The notes under the pieces are model-generated. The model searched no databases. It was given only the letters and a program-made list of their open reading frames with translations, and was not told the DNA's origin. Shown piece after piece: positions 27,008 through 36,400 of a stretch of 64,000 bases of DNA (the stretch's first letter is position 1; every line of letters begins with the position of its first letter). The translations under genes and the position numbers were made by a program. Source of the stretch: Pyxidicoccus parkwaysis (GTDB lineage Bacteria > Myxococcota > Myxococcia > Myxococcales > Myxococcaceae); assembly GCF_017301735.1 (NCBI RefSeq), contig NZ_CP071090.1, positions 8,484,001 through 8,548,000 on the forward strand. The letters run 5' to 3'.

Positions 27008-28723
27008 TCACTCGCGCTCTCGTAACGCGAGACATCGGGCCAGGGCCGCGCGGCCCGCGTCGCGGTAGTACCCCTTCAACCGCTCCAGCTCCACGCGCGA
27101 AACGCCGTGCCTGGCGGCGAGCTGCTCGGGCTCGCCTCTTCCGGTGAGCAGCGCGAGGAGGGTGGCCTCCATCGCCTCCAGTTCCTCCGGCTTCCCGGCG
27201 GGACGCGTGGAGGACTTCGGCTTCGCGGAGCCCGCATGGAACTGATGGAACTGGGGGAGCAGCTCGCTCATCGCCAGCCTCCCGCCCTCGACCTCCACAC
27301 GCTCCTGGGGCGCCAGGGGCAGCCGGACGGCGGGGTCCCCCAGCAGGACGTAGTTGGCGAGGTCCTGGCGCAGAATCCACAGCCGCGCGCGCTCCACGAG
27401 GTCGATGGAGGACGGGCGTCCGCGCTCCTGCTCCTCCAGGTTGTAGAGCGAGGCCAGCTCGCTGCTCGTCTCGTTGAGGACCTGCATCAGCGAGTGCAGC
27501 GCCACGCCCGCCCGGCTGCCGCGCGCCAGCTCCTTGAGCAGTTCGATGAAGCGCGACGGCGTGCCACGGCCCCGGTCGCTGAAGCTGTGAGACCAGGCGA
27601 GGTCCACGTGGCCCATCACCGCCAGCGGCCCGTCGGGGTTGGCCAGCGCGGCCTTGGGCGGCGTGGCGATGAAGGGCGCTTCTCCTTCGAGCGGCAGGGC
27701 CTCCAGGCCCCGGCGTGCGTTGGGGTCCGACTCGGGCAGCGTGCGCAGCCAGTGCGCGTAGCTGCTGCGCGCGGGCGTCCCGGCGCCGAAGCACGCGAAG
27801 CTGAACCAGACGCCGCCGGGGACGAAGGGACGCGAGGCGAGCGTCTCGGCGGAGAGGAAGCGGCCGTCCGGCAGCTTGAGCTCGCCCTGGTGCTCGAGCC
27901 GGTCCTCGGGCCGGGCCCAGCCGCCGGGAGGACGCCCCCGGCCGTGGGCCAGCGAGAAGAGCACGCCCGGCCCGCCGTCCGACGCATGGGCCAGCAGCGT
28001 CTCCAGCGACATCGCGCCCGCGTCCCCCAGCGTCTGGATGCACGCGCGCGGGAAGTCCGCCGTGTCCTGCTGACGCTCGCGGCACGCGGCGATGCTGGGA
28101 GTCACGAGCGCGCGGTGACCGATTTCCGTCGCGGAGGAGCCATCCCGCGACGTGTAGAAGAGCAGACGCGCCTGCGTCTCGCGCGCGGTGGCGCGCTCCC
28201 AGCGCAGCACCTTGTCGACGTAGGCCGTGTACTGCGCGTCCGAGGCGAAGGCGAGCCGGCCCACGAAGGCGTCGGTGGCGAGCTCCGCCTGGAGCTCCAG
28301 CGAGAGCTCGTGCAGGTCTCCGAGCAGCAGCAGGTAGCGCGGCCGGCTGAGCTCGGAGGTGCGCTCGTCCCGGTAGACTTCGCGCTTCCAGCGCCGGGCA
28401 TAGGCTGCGTCCATCACCGGCTTGACGCGGTAGACGCGGACGTCCGCGCCCTGCTGCTCCTGGCGCCAGCGCCGCAGCGGCTCGACGAGCCCGAGGAGCT
28501 GCTCCCCTCGCGCCCCGGACGGCGCCACCAGTCCCCATCGCTGGCGGCACAAATCATTCGGGTCCCCCGTCGCGTCCCACAGCGCGTCGGGCTCGTCGAG
28601 CGCTTCCGGTTGGGGAGCGTGCTGGAGCGAGTCCAGGCGAAGCCCGGCGTGAGGCTCGCCCCCGGCCTCGTCAGCGGGGGCGAGCAGCAGGTCGAGAATC
28701 ATGGGGCTTCGTCGGTGCTCCAT
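27008..28723 (-). CDS. Caspase-fold (CHAT/C25-like) cysteine peptidase with C-terminal helix-turn-helix-like segment
   Basis: A cytoplasmic protein of 571 residues with no signal. The second quarter resembles gingipain/CHAT-type caspase folds: YLLLLGDLHEL, then a putative catalytic His in VLFSLAHGRG (H260) and Cys in WFSFACFGAGTP (C311), with a characteristic ELKLPDGRFLSAETL between. The last 40 residues (QLAARHGVSRVELERLKGYYRD) look like a helix-turn-helix. The ATG at 28723 has GGAGGGCGTC upstream. It follows the duplicated protein at 28790 by 66 bases and is probably transcribed with it from the promoter at 29560-29586. Activity and substrate are inferred from motifs only. Confidence 0.75.
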   Translation of the reverse strand: MEHRRSPMILDLLLAPADEAGGEPHAGLRLDSLQHAPQPEALDEPDALWDATGDPNDLCRQRWGLVAPSGARGEQLLGLVEPLRRWRQEQQGADVRVYRVKPVMDAAYARRWKREVYRDERTSELSRPRYLLLLGDLHELSLELQAELATDAFVGRLAFASDAQYTAYVDKVLRWERATARETQARLLFYTSRDGSSATEIGHRALVTPSIAACRERQQDTADFPRACIQTLGDAGAMSLETLLAHASDGGPGVLFSLAHGRGRPPGGWARPEDRLEHQGELKLPDGRFLSAETLASRPFVPGGVWFSFACFGAGTPARSSYAHWLRTLPESDPNARRGLEALPLEGEAPFIATPPKAALANPDGPLAVMGHVDLAWSHSFSDRGRGTPSRFIELLKELARGSRAGVALHSLMQVLNETSSELASLYNLEEQERGRPSSIDLVERARLWILRQDLANYVLLGDPAVRLPLAPQERVEVEGGRLAMSELLPQFHQFHAGSAKPKSSTRPAGKPEELEAMEATLLALLTGRGEPEQLAARHGVSRVELERLKGYYRDAGRAALARCLALRERE

Positions 28724-28789
28724 GGTGACGCCCTCCGATGCTCTGGTGTCCTGGTGTCCTGGTGCTCCCGTGCTCCGGCTTCAAGCGGA

Positions 28790-29512
28790 CTACGCGGCCG
28801 CGCAGCCGGTGCGCAGGTTGGGCTGGTACAGCGAGGCGTGCTGGTTGAGGTACGCCTGGAGGTACAGCGGCGCCGGCCAGGTGCACTCCTCCACCGTGGC
28901 CCCATCCAGCCTCACCCGGGCGAGGAAGCCCTCGAGCTCGTCGCTCTTGCGCCCCCTCGCCAGGAAGACGAAGCGGTCCGGCGAGCTGCACACGCCGAAC
29001 GCGAGGAACTCATCCGTGGCGGCCCCGGGCATCACGTAGACACGCCGCGTGGACGGCAGCGCGGCCGAGGGCCATGCGAGAGTCGCCGCTGAGAGCGTCG
29101 CCGTGCTCGCCTGCTGGAGCTGCACCGAGCCCGCATCCGCGCCGCCGCCGTAGCCGACGAGACCCCGCACGGGCGGCTCCCGTGGGCCCTCCGTCTCCTG
29201 GTTCTCATAGGGGTCGTCCGAGGTGTAGCGCTTCACGACGTCCCACGGCAGCGGCGCACGGGCATACAGCTCCACGCGAGCCCCGCCTCCATTCATGGAG
29301 GCGATGAACGCCCCCAGGTGCTCGTGCACCCTGCCCCGCGCCACGAACAGCAACGTGCTGTCTGAGCCCACCACGCCGAAGGCCACGAAGCCCGACGGGT
29401 CGGGCAGCGGCATCAGGAAGGCGCACCGGGTGGTGTTCCCGGCCTCGGCCCAGAAGGGCGCGTCGTTCTCGGTGAACTCCAGGTTGTAGAAGACCGGCTC
29501 CCGCTGATTCAT
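28790..29512 (-). CDS. Unknown protein with internal duplication, in the CHAT island
   Basis: A soluble protein of 240 residues with no family I recognise. It contains two copies of a domain of about 65 residues: residues 30-95 (FVAFGVVGSDSTLLFVARGRVHEHLGAFIASM) and 155-222 (FLAFGVCSSPDRFVFLARGRKSDELEGFLARV), each ending in a P-W/P-x-L motif and a Tyr-rich turn. The strong ribosome site (GGGAGGGGAG) and ATG at 29512 are clear. Its promoter carries the motif shared by the sigma and STAND promoters, so it belongs to the same regulon. It may be a small regulator, inhibitor or substrate of the peptidases. Confidence 0.75.
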   Translation of the reverse strand: MNQREPVFYNLEFTENDAPFWAEAGNTTRCAFLMPLPDPSGFVAFGVVGSDSTLLFVARGRVHEHLGAFIASMNGGGARVELYARAPLPWDVVKRYTSDDPYENQETEGPREPPVRGLVGYGGGADAGSVQLQQASTATLSAATLAWPSAALPSTRRVYVMPGAATDEFLAFGVCSSPDRFVFLARGRKSDELEGFLARVRLDGATVEECTWPAPLYLQAYLNQHASLYQPNLRTGCAAA

Positions 29513-29527
29513 GACTCCCCTCCCTTG

Positions 29528-29556
29528 GTGGGTAGTTGCTGAAGCGCCCTACCCAC
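29528..29556 (-). promoter_or_regulatory. Inverted repeat in the leader of the duplicated protein
   Basis: A perfect 8-bp inverted repeat GTGGGTAG / CTACCCAC lies between the predicted promoter and the ribosome site, starting about where transcription should begin. It could be an operator or a 5' hairpin. Confidence 0.45.
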
Positions 29557-29559
29557 TCA

Positions 29560-29586
29560 ATCAACGCCGCCAGCGGGATTTCTTAC
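29560..29586 (-). promoter_or_regulatory. Predicted ECF-type promoter of the 29512 gene
   Basis: Minus strand reads GTAAGAAATCC, 9 bases, CGTTGATT. The same GTAA(G/C)AA-N13-CGT arrangement precedes the sigma gene and the STAND gene with identical spacing. It begins 7 bases after the stop of the upstream CHAT gene and about 50 bases before the start it would serve. Confidence 0.6.
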
Positions 29587-29592
29587 GCGCCG

Positions 29593-32538
29593 TCATTCGA
29601 ACAGCAGGACGTTGTCGAGCCACGACGCGCCCCGCTGCTGCTCGCGCCACTTCATCCGCTCGTCGCGCAGGGCGAGGGCCGGAGGCGCACCCGAGCGGAT
29701 GCGCTCGCGGACCGCGTTGAAGAAGGCGGCGGCCTCCAGGTCCGGAATCTCCACCGTGGCCGCGAGCACGCCACGCGCGCCCGCGTCGATGAAGGCGGCC
29801 GGAAGGCTGAAGGGCGTGTCGAGCGAGTACGTCGTGTGCGCGGCGTGGCACGCGGCGAGCACCACGAAGGGCGCCCCCCGCAGCGAAGCGTGGCGCACCT
29901 GCGGCACGCTCAGCTCCGGCTCCGGGTCCTCCGGTCCGGGCGCCAGCATCAGGTAGGAGCTGTCGGAAGTACCGTTGATGACCCCATGCGCCACCAGGTC
30001 GATTTCAGTGGCGTCGCGCATGGCGTCGAGGACGCGGGAGGGCGTCGCCTCCATCTCCGACAGGGTGATGGGCTGCTCGTCGGGCCCGAAGCTGGGCGTC
30101 CACGTGTTGAGGCGCTTGAGGGTGCTGCCGGGCGGCAGCGCCACGCCGGAGACGACGAGGTGCACGGCGGGCCCCGTGCGCTGCACGGCGGGAGGCGCGG
30201 TGCGGGTCAGGTAGCTCCACGCCATCCCCGGAGGAAGCAGTCCCGCCCGGCCATGGAGCGGCGGCCGCGCGAGCACCTCCACTCGCGAGCACTCGCGCAG
30301 GGCGGCCAGCAGGTTCTCCGGCACCAGCCCTTCGAGCCGGGGAGGCAGGGGCTGTCGCCGGGACTCGTCGAAGCGGCCGAGCAGCTCTCCGGACGGACTC
30401 AGCACCAGGAGCAGCGTGCGCTCGGAGTCCGCGGTGACGGCCAGCAGGCATTGTCCGGGCAGCCGGGTGCCTCGCTCCTTCGCGAACAGGTCCAACGCCG
30501 CCTTGAAGTCGCCGCGCCGGCCCGCGTCGTGGAGCAGCGACGTATAGCTGTAGGCCCGCGCCCGCCTCGCCGCCGCGTCCTCCTTCAGCTCCGGCGCCTC
30601 CGCCTCTTCGATGGCATGCCAGAGCAGCGCCCGGCCGCGCTCCGGGTCCTGCTCCAGGAAGAACCGCCCGAGCACGTGCGTGGCCACCGCGTGCTCACCC
30701 GTGCCGAGCCTGGAACGGGCCGTCTCCAGCGCCCGATTCAGGTGGACCTCGTCACCGGGCGCGCGCTTCAACCGGGAGATGTCCGCGAGGACGAAGGCGC
30801 CACTGGAGGACAGGGGAAGTCCGGTGGCCAGCGCGGCGTCGATTTCCCGCCGGGCCTCGTCCACGCGCAGCTCCTGGAACGCCATGTTCGCGAGGTCCTG
30901 GTGCGCACGGCGCTGGGCATCCGGGTCACCCTGGCCGCGCTCGAGGTATTCCCCGAGGTAGGCGCGCGTCAGCGACCCATCGTTCACCACCCGCGCGAGC
31001 TGCGCGAGAAGCCACAGCAAGTCCTCCTCCATCCGCCACTCGTTGGTTGCGCGAGCCTGCTTCCAGCCGCGCTCCGCGTGGTCCAACGCATCGTCCACCA
31101 TGTGGCGCTGCCGGTAGAGGTCGGCGAACAAGAGCTCCATGGAGAGGCAGCGGTACTCCAGGCCGCGCGCCGGGCAGAGCTTCCCCGCGTCCTGGAGCGC
31201 CTTCAGCGCCTGCTTCGGGTGTCCTTCGGACAGGTCCCTCTTGGCGCGCGTCTCGGCCGCGAGGAGCGGGAACCAGCTGTCCCTCGCGTCACGCGCCATC
31301 GCCGAGAACAGGTCCAGCTCTCGAGCCGAGGTGTACGGCGTGAGGAGCGACCCCAGGAGGATGTCCTCCTCGCTGGACTGGCGCAGCGCCTTCAGGAAGT
31401 TCGCGTGGTCCTCCCGCGAAGGCAGCTCCCGGCTCAGGGCGGCGTAGCTCCGCGCGAGCGGGGCGCGCCGCGTGAAGTCCGCCGCCGCGACACGGTGCAC
31501 ATAGGCGTCCAGCACGGTGTTTCCCGCGCGCGCATCCAGCTCCTGTGCGAGGGGCAGCAGTGCCAGCACACGCTCGCGGTTGGGGGCCGCCCGGATGGCG
31601 TCGTAGAAGTAGAGGCGTGCGATGGGCTGCAGGGCGAAGCCCCTGGGAAGGTTGTCCGGCGGCGCGTCGAGGAGGGACTTGCCCGCCTCGCAGGCCACCT
31701 TCCATCTGTCCCGCCGTCCGAAGGTGGCGCGCCGGAGCTCCTCCGCCTTTCTCGCCGCCTCGTCGGCCCAGCCGGGCTCTCCGAGGGCGGAGACGTCGCT
31801 GAAGGACCGCGCCGCCATCAGCGGCAATCCCAGCTCGCGCAGCACCAGTCCCCGGTTCCACAGCGCCTGCGCATGGCGCGGGTGCTCGCGCAGCACGCCG
31901 TCCAGGAGCAGGAGTGCTTCCTTGTGCCGGCCCGCGAGCAGCAGCGCGACGGCCCGGTCGTTCTCCACCTCCGGCGAGCGCACCTTCAGCTCGGTCAGCT
32001 TCTGGAGCGCATGCTCGGCGAAGCCGGGGGCGTCGCGCACGAGGTAGGCCGCCGCCAGCCCGTGGACGTCATCGTGCTCCTCCAGCCAGGCGAACGCCGC
32101 ATGCGGCAGGTCCTCCACCGCGCCGTTGTTGCTCATCGTCTTCGAGGCGGGAGGCCGGTAGACATCCGCGCGCGGGTAGCCGAGCCGCGCCTCCAGCAAC
32201 CGCTCCGGGCGCTGCACCAGCCACGCATCCTGCGGCGGCCCGGAGGGCATCAGCTGCCGCACCCCGAACACCACCAGCACCGACGCCGCGAGCGCGGACA
32301 GCGTCGCGACGAAGGAGCGCCGGCGGAACAGGGGAATGGGCGCGGGCGGCAATGGCTCGGGCGCGGGCCTTGCGTCGCGCTCCAACTGCCCGCGCAGCAG
32401 GAGCTTGAGCTGCAAGAGCTCCGTCATCTCGCGCTGGCACGTGTCGCAGTCCGGGATGTGCTGGCGAAAGGCCTCGGCTTCCTCGGTGCCGAGCTCTCCG
32501 TCCACGAACCGGCCGACTGTCTCACAAAGGGTGGCCAT
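29593..32538 (-). CDS. Anti-sigma zinc finger - membrane helix - TPR - CHAT protease fusion
   Basis: A protein of 981 residues combining four parts. Residues 1-45 are a zf-HC2 anti-sigma finger with the H27-x3-C31-x2-C34 motif (HIPDCDTC). A single membrane helix lies at about 75-97, preceded by FRRR, which predicts a cytoplasmic N-terminus. Residues about 130-700 are helical TPR-like repeats. Residues about 720-981 form a CHAT caspase-like domain with catalytic His H851 (IDLVAHG) and Cys C897 (VVLAACHAA). It starts 6 bases after the sigma gene and should bind that sigma factor. If the topology is right, the protease would face the periplasm, which is unusual for CHAT. Confidence 0.88.
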   Translation of the reverse strand: MATLCETVGRFVDGELGTEEAEAFRQHIPDCDTCQREMTELLQLKLLLRGQLERDARPAPEPLPPAPIPLFRRRSFVATLSALAASVLVVFGVRQLMPSGPPQDAWLVQRPERLLEARLGYPRADVYRPPASKTMSNNGAVEDLPHAAFAWLEEHDDVHGLAAAYLVRDAPGFAEHALQKLTELKVRSPEVENDRAVALLLAGRHKEALLLLDGVLREHPRHAQALWNRGLVLRELGLPLMAARSFSDVSALGEPGWADEAARKAEELRRATFGRRDRWKVACEAGKSLLDAPPDNLPRGFALQPIARLYFYDAIRAAPNRERVLALLPLAQELDARAGNTVLDAYVHRVAAADFTRRAPLARSYAALSRELPSREDHANFLKALRQSSEEDILLGSLLTPYTSARELDLFSAMARDARDSWFPLLAAETRAKRDLSEGHPKQALKALQDAGKLCPARGLEYRCLSMELLFADLYRQRHMVDDALDHAERGWKQARATNEWRMEEDLLWLLAQLARVVNDGSLTRAYLGEYLERGQGDPDAQRRAHQDLANMAFQELRVDEARREIDAALATGLPLSSSGAFVLADISRLKRAPGDEVHLNRALETARSRLGTGEHAVATHVLGRFFLEQDPERGRALLWHAIEEAEAPELKEDAAARRARAYSYTSLLHDAGRRGDFKAALDLFAKERGTRLPGQCLLAVTADSERTLLLVLSPSGELLGRFDESRRQPLPPRLEGLVPENLLAALRECSRVEVLARPPLHGRAGLLPPGMAWSYLTRTAPPAVQRTGPAVHLVVSGVALPPGSTLKRLNTWTPSFGPDEQPITLSEMEATPSRVLDAMRDATEIDLVAHGVINGTSDSSYLMLAPGPEDPEPELSVPQVRHASLRGAPFVVLAACHAAHTTYSLDTPFSLPAAFIDAGARGVLAATVEIPDLEAAAFFNAVRERIRSGAPPALALRDERMKWREQQRGASWLDNVLLFE

Positions 32539-32544
32539 GTCGAT

Positions 32545-33270
32545 TCACTCCCGATTCAACAGCTTCAATAGGAACTCACGCAGACGGGCGCGAGCGTCGA
32601 AGATGCGCTTGGAGACGGTGCCCACCGAGATGTCCTGGGCATCCGCAATCTCCCGGTACTTCTTCCCGGAGATGAGCAGGTCGAAGGTCTCACGCAGCTT
32701 GGGGCTCAATGACTGCATCGCCTGCGAGAGCTGCTCGTCCGTCACGCTCTCGAAGAGCGGGGGCGCTTCAATGTCATACGGGTCGGTGAGCTCGTTTCCC
32801 TGAGACCGGACCTCGTCCGCGTGCCGGTCCCGGACCCGCCCCCTGCGATACATGTCACAGAAGCGGTTGGAGAGAATCCGGACCATCAAACACACACACC
32901 CGCGCTCGTCGGAGGGCCCGCGCTGCACGTCGGCGCTCTGGACGAAGCGCAGCAGCGTTTCCTGCACCAGGTCGTCCGCGTCGGTTGAATTGCGGCAGAG
33001 TTTGTTGGCCTCGGCGAGCAACAGCGGCCGGTTCCGGGCAACGACTTCCCGAATCCAGCGGACGTAGCTTTCCCTGTCCATTGATTGTGTCTGCCCCCCG
33101 CTCTGTTCCGCGTCTGGCACGCGGACCCGAACTGGCAGCTTTATGACACGGGCAATCGGAGCCGGGGAGGCATCCGCCCTCACGGGTTGCGCCGCAAGCG
33201 GCGCACGCTCCGAGGGTCGCTCCGCACCCGGAGGCGAGGCTTCGGACGGCGATGGCGGTTCCAGGGGCAT
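32545..33270 (-). CDS. ECF-like RNA polymerase sigma factor
   Basis: A sigma-70 family protein of 241 residues. Region 2 is seen in CRNSTDADDLVQETLLRFV and the DMYRRGRVRDRH end, region 4 in YREIADAQDISVGTVSKRIFDARARLREFL. The start at 33270 has a good ribosome site (GAGGTGA) and gives an unusual Pro/Ala-rich extension of about 63 residues before region 2; an internal ATG at 33081 would remove it but has a poor site. The next gene encodes its likely membrane anti-sigma factor fused to a CHAT protease. Its own promoter region holds the shared motif, so it is probably autoregulated. Confidence 0.9.
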   Translation of the reverse strand: MPLEPPSPSEASPPGAERPSERAPLAAQPVRADASPAPIARVIKLPVRVRVPDAEQSGGQTQSMDRESYVRWIREVVARNRPLLLAEANKLCRNSTDADDLVQETLLRFVQSADVQRGPSDERGCVCLMVRILSNRFCDMYRRGRVRDRHADEVRSQGNELTDPYDIEAPPLFESVTDEQLSQAMQSLSPKLRETFDLLISGKKYREIADAQDISVGTVSKRIFDARARLREFLLKLLNRE

Positions 33271-33325
33271 CCGTCACCTCGGGGCAGGGGTCATGAAGGA
33301 GAACGTGGGTTCCCCTCCGAACCGA

Positions 33326-33352
33326 GAAGACGTCTGACGTGGAGATTGTTAC
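33326..33352 (-). promoter_or_regulatory. Predicted ECF-type promoter of the sigma gene
   Basis: Minus strand reads GTAACAATC, 11 bases, CGTCTTCT. The distance from GTAA to CGT equals that in the two other promoters of the island, although the -35 region differs at a few positions. The predicted leader to the start at 33270 is about 50 bases. Confidence 0.5.
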
Positions 33353-33378
33353 CCGACGCCCCACGGGGCAGCCCGCCG

Positions 33379-33406
33379 GTAAGAAATCCGTCACGGCGCG
33401 TTGTCT
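33379..33406 (+). promoter_or_regulatory. Predicted ECF-type promoter of the STAND gene
   Basis: Plus strand reads GTAAGAAATCC, 9 bases, CGTTGTCT, nearly the same as the motif before the 29512 gene. It lies about 65 bases before the STAND start and back-to-back with the sigma promoter. Confidence 0.6.
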
Positions 33407-33469
33407 GGAGGATTGGGGCCGGGGGGCGCCATCGCACGCGGCGAAGGTCGTGCGAGGGAGGGGAAGTCC

Positions 33470-36400
33470 ATGGGCACGGCACACCTGGAGGTGGTGGGCC
33501 CGCGGCTTGCGCTGGACGAGGGGGAGCGGGATTCCGCGCCTCGCGAAATCGTGCTGGAGCTGTCGCGCGCGCGCCGGACGGAGGACCCGCATGCCTGGCT
33601 GGAGTTGCGGCCGCAGAAGTACCACCTGCGGATGGGCCAGGGGGCGAAGCGCAGCGCGAGCTTCCCGTGGGGCAAGGACGTGCTGGAGGACCTCACGGCG
33701 CTCTCGTGCCTGGAGCCGGACCCGGCGGTGGCGCGGCGGCTGGGCGCGGTGCTGCGCGAGTTCCTCGACGAGCTCGACTGGGGCGGCCACGAGGAGACGC
33801 TGGAGCGGGAGCTGAGCCGGGGACGTGGCCCCAGGGTGGTGATGCGCCTGGCGGCGGCGGAGCTGTACTCACTGCCGTGGGAGCTGGTGACGACCCGGGA
33901 CAGCGGGCAGCACCTCGCGGACCTGCCGGGCTTCACGCTGCGCTACGAGTGGCCGCGGAGCGTGCCGGCAGCGCGCCGACGAGGCACCGCCGCAGAAGGC
34001 CGCGTGCTGCTCGCCTGGTCCGAGGCGGCGGATGCCGTGCCCGACGAGCGGCACCTGCCGGCGCTCCTCCAGGCAGCCCGGGACGCAGGCTTCGACTTCC
34101 ACCCGCGCCGCGACGTGCTGGCGAAGGCGTCGCTGTCGAGCCTGGACCAGGCGCTTCACACGGCCGAGAACGAGGGCCGGCCCGTGTCCGTCCTGCACCT
34201 GCTCTGCCACGGGACGGTGCTGGGCTCGGAGGCGTCAGGCCACTACGGGCTGGTGCTGAACGCGTCGGGAGACAGGGGCGGCGCGCGGCGGGTGGACAGC
34301 GGGACGCTGCAGGCGGTGCTGGCGAAGTACAGGGACACGCTGCGGATGGTGGTGCTCTGCGCCTGTCATGGCGGGGACGCAAGCCCGCGGGCCAGCCCCC
34401 TGGGCAGCGTCGCGCAGGAGCTGCACCGGGGCGGCATCGAGATGGTGGTGGCGTCGCGGCTGCCGCTCTCTTCCGAGGGCTCGGTGATTCTGGCGCGGAC
34501 GCTGTACACGAAGCTGCTGGCGGACTCGTGCTCGCTGGAGGAGGCGCTGGGCGAGGTGCGGCGCCGGCTGCGGGTGGAGGCGCGAGGCTTCGACTGGGCG
34601 TCGCTGCAGCTCTACGCGCGCCGCTCGGGCCACCTGGATTTGCGGCCGGTGGTGCTGCGGCCGTACCAGGGGCTCGTTCCCTTCTCGCAGGAGAACCGGC
34701 GCTTCTTCTTCGGCCGGGAGCGGCTGGAAGCGACGCTGCTGGCGCGCGTGCGCGAGGCCGTGAGCGGGCAACGGCCGCGCTTCCAGGTGGTGGCGGGCGC
34801 GTCCGGCGCGGGCAAGTCCTCGGTGGTGAGGGCGGGGCTGATTCCGCGCCTGCCGCCGGAAGCGTGGGACGTGGTGGAGGTGCGGCCCTGCGAGCTGGTG
34901 GGCCGGCCGCGTGGGACGGTGGGCGTGCACTCGGAGGCGCTGCGCGAGCTGCTCCACCGGCTGCACCGGGTGTGGGATTCGGAGCCGCTGCCGGATGACG
35001 TGCGCGCCGAGCCGCGCGACGTGCTGGCGGAGGCGCGGCGGCTGCGGCAGGTGCGCGCGGAGCGGAGGCTGCTCCTCGTGGTGGACCAGCTCGAGGAGGT
35101 GTTCATCCACCTGGGTGCCGAGGAGCGCCAGTCGGTGATGCAGGTGCTGTGGGCGCTGTCCTGCGAGCGGGAGCTGGGGTGCGTGGTGGTGGCCACCATG
35201 CGGGTGGACTCCTTCGAGCGCTGCGGCGAGGTGCTGCTGGACGACGTTACGCGGCTGGACGCGGTGGTGTACTCGGAGCTGCACCGCGTCTTCGTCGCGC
35301 AGCTGCGGCCGGAGGAGCTGACGGAGGTCATCGTGAAACCGGCGCGCCGCGTGGGCCTGGAGCTGGAGGCGGGGCTGGTGGAGCGGCTGTGTCGCGACGT
35401 GGGGCAGGAGCCCGGAGCGCTGCCGCTGCTGGAGCACACGCTGGACCTGCTGTGGCAGGGGCGCGAGGGCCACCGGCTGACGCATGCGACGTACGAGCGC
35501 ATGGAGGGTGTCGCCGGCAGCCTGACGCAGACGGCGGAGCGGCTGTACGAGGCGCTGGAGGACGGCGAGCACGAGCAGGTGCGCAGGCTCGGCGCGGAGC
35601 TGGTGGCGCTGGGCGAGGAGACGACGCCCGACAGCCGGCGCCGCGTCTGGCTGGACGACCTCCGCCCGGTGGAGCCGAAGGAGCGGAGCGACTTCGACCG
35701 CGTGCTGGAGAAGCTGGTGGACCAGCGGCTGGTCATCCGCGGTGGCGACGCGGAGCGCGGTGGCCGGGTGTGGCTGGAGGTGGCGCACGAGGCGCTCATC
35801 CGCCGGTGGCCGCGCCTGCGCGGCTGGCTGCGGTCGAACCGGACGCGGCTGCTCCAGTGGCGCGAGCTGCGGGCCATGGCGGAGACGTGGCAGGCGCACC
35901 GGGGCGACGCGGACGACGGCCGCTCCTACCTCGCGACGGGCGAGCGGCTGGCGGGCGCGCTCCGCATCCGGAGGGAGCACGAGCGGCAGCCCACGGCGGT
36001 GGTGCGCGAGTTCCTCCTGGCCAGCGAGCGCCACGAGCGCCAGCAGTTGCTGCGGCACTGGATGCTGCTCGCGGGGCTGGTGACGGGCCTGGGCGTCTGC
36101 GGGGGGATGGCCCTCGACCTGGGGGCCCAGCGCGACGCCCTGGGAGCACAGCGCGACGCCCTGGAGTCGCGCCTGCGCGAGGCCGGCACCCTTGCCCGGC
36201 GAATCCACTACGCGGGCCAGTCGCTGAGCACGCTCGGCACCGAGCGGGAGGAGCTGCTTCGCCAGGTGGAGGGGCTGCTGCTGCACCTGGGCGCGGCCTC
36301 CGAGTCCGGCCTCCAGTTGGAGCGGATTTCCAGACACCTGCACGACGGCGACGCGGCCATGGCGCGCGGAGACGCGGCGAAGGCCTACGCGGACTACAGT

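Noticed and set aside
28741..28780. CTGGTGTC short repeats between two island genes as a regulatory array
   Set aside because: Only two to three imperfect copies in low-complexity sequence.
33401..33469. Upstream TTG start for the STAND gene
   Set aside because: It would lie inside the predicted promoter -10 region and lacks a ribosome site; ATG at 33470 has a strong one.
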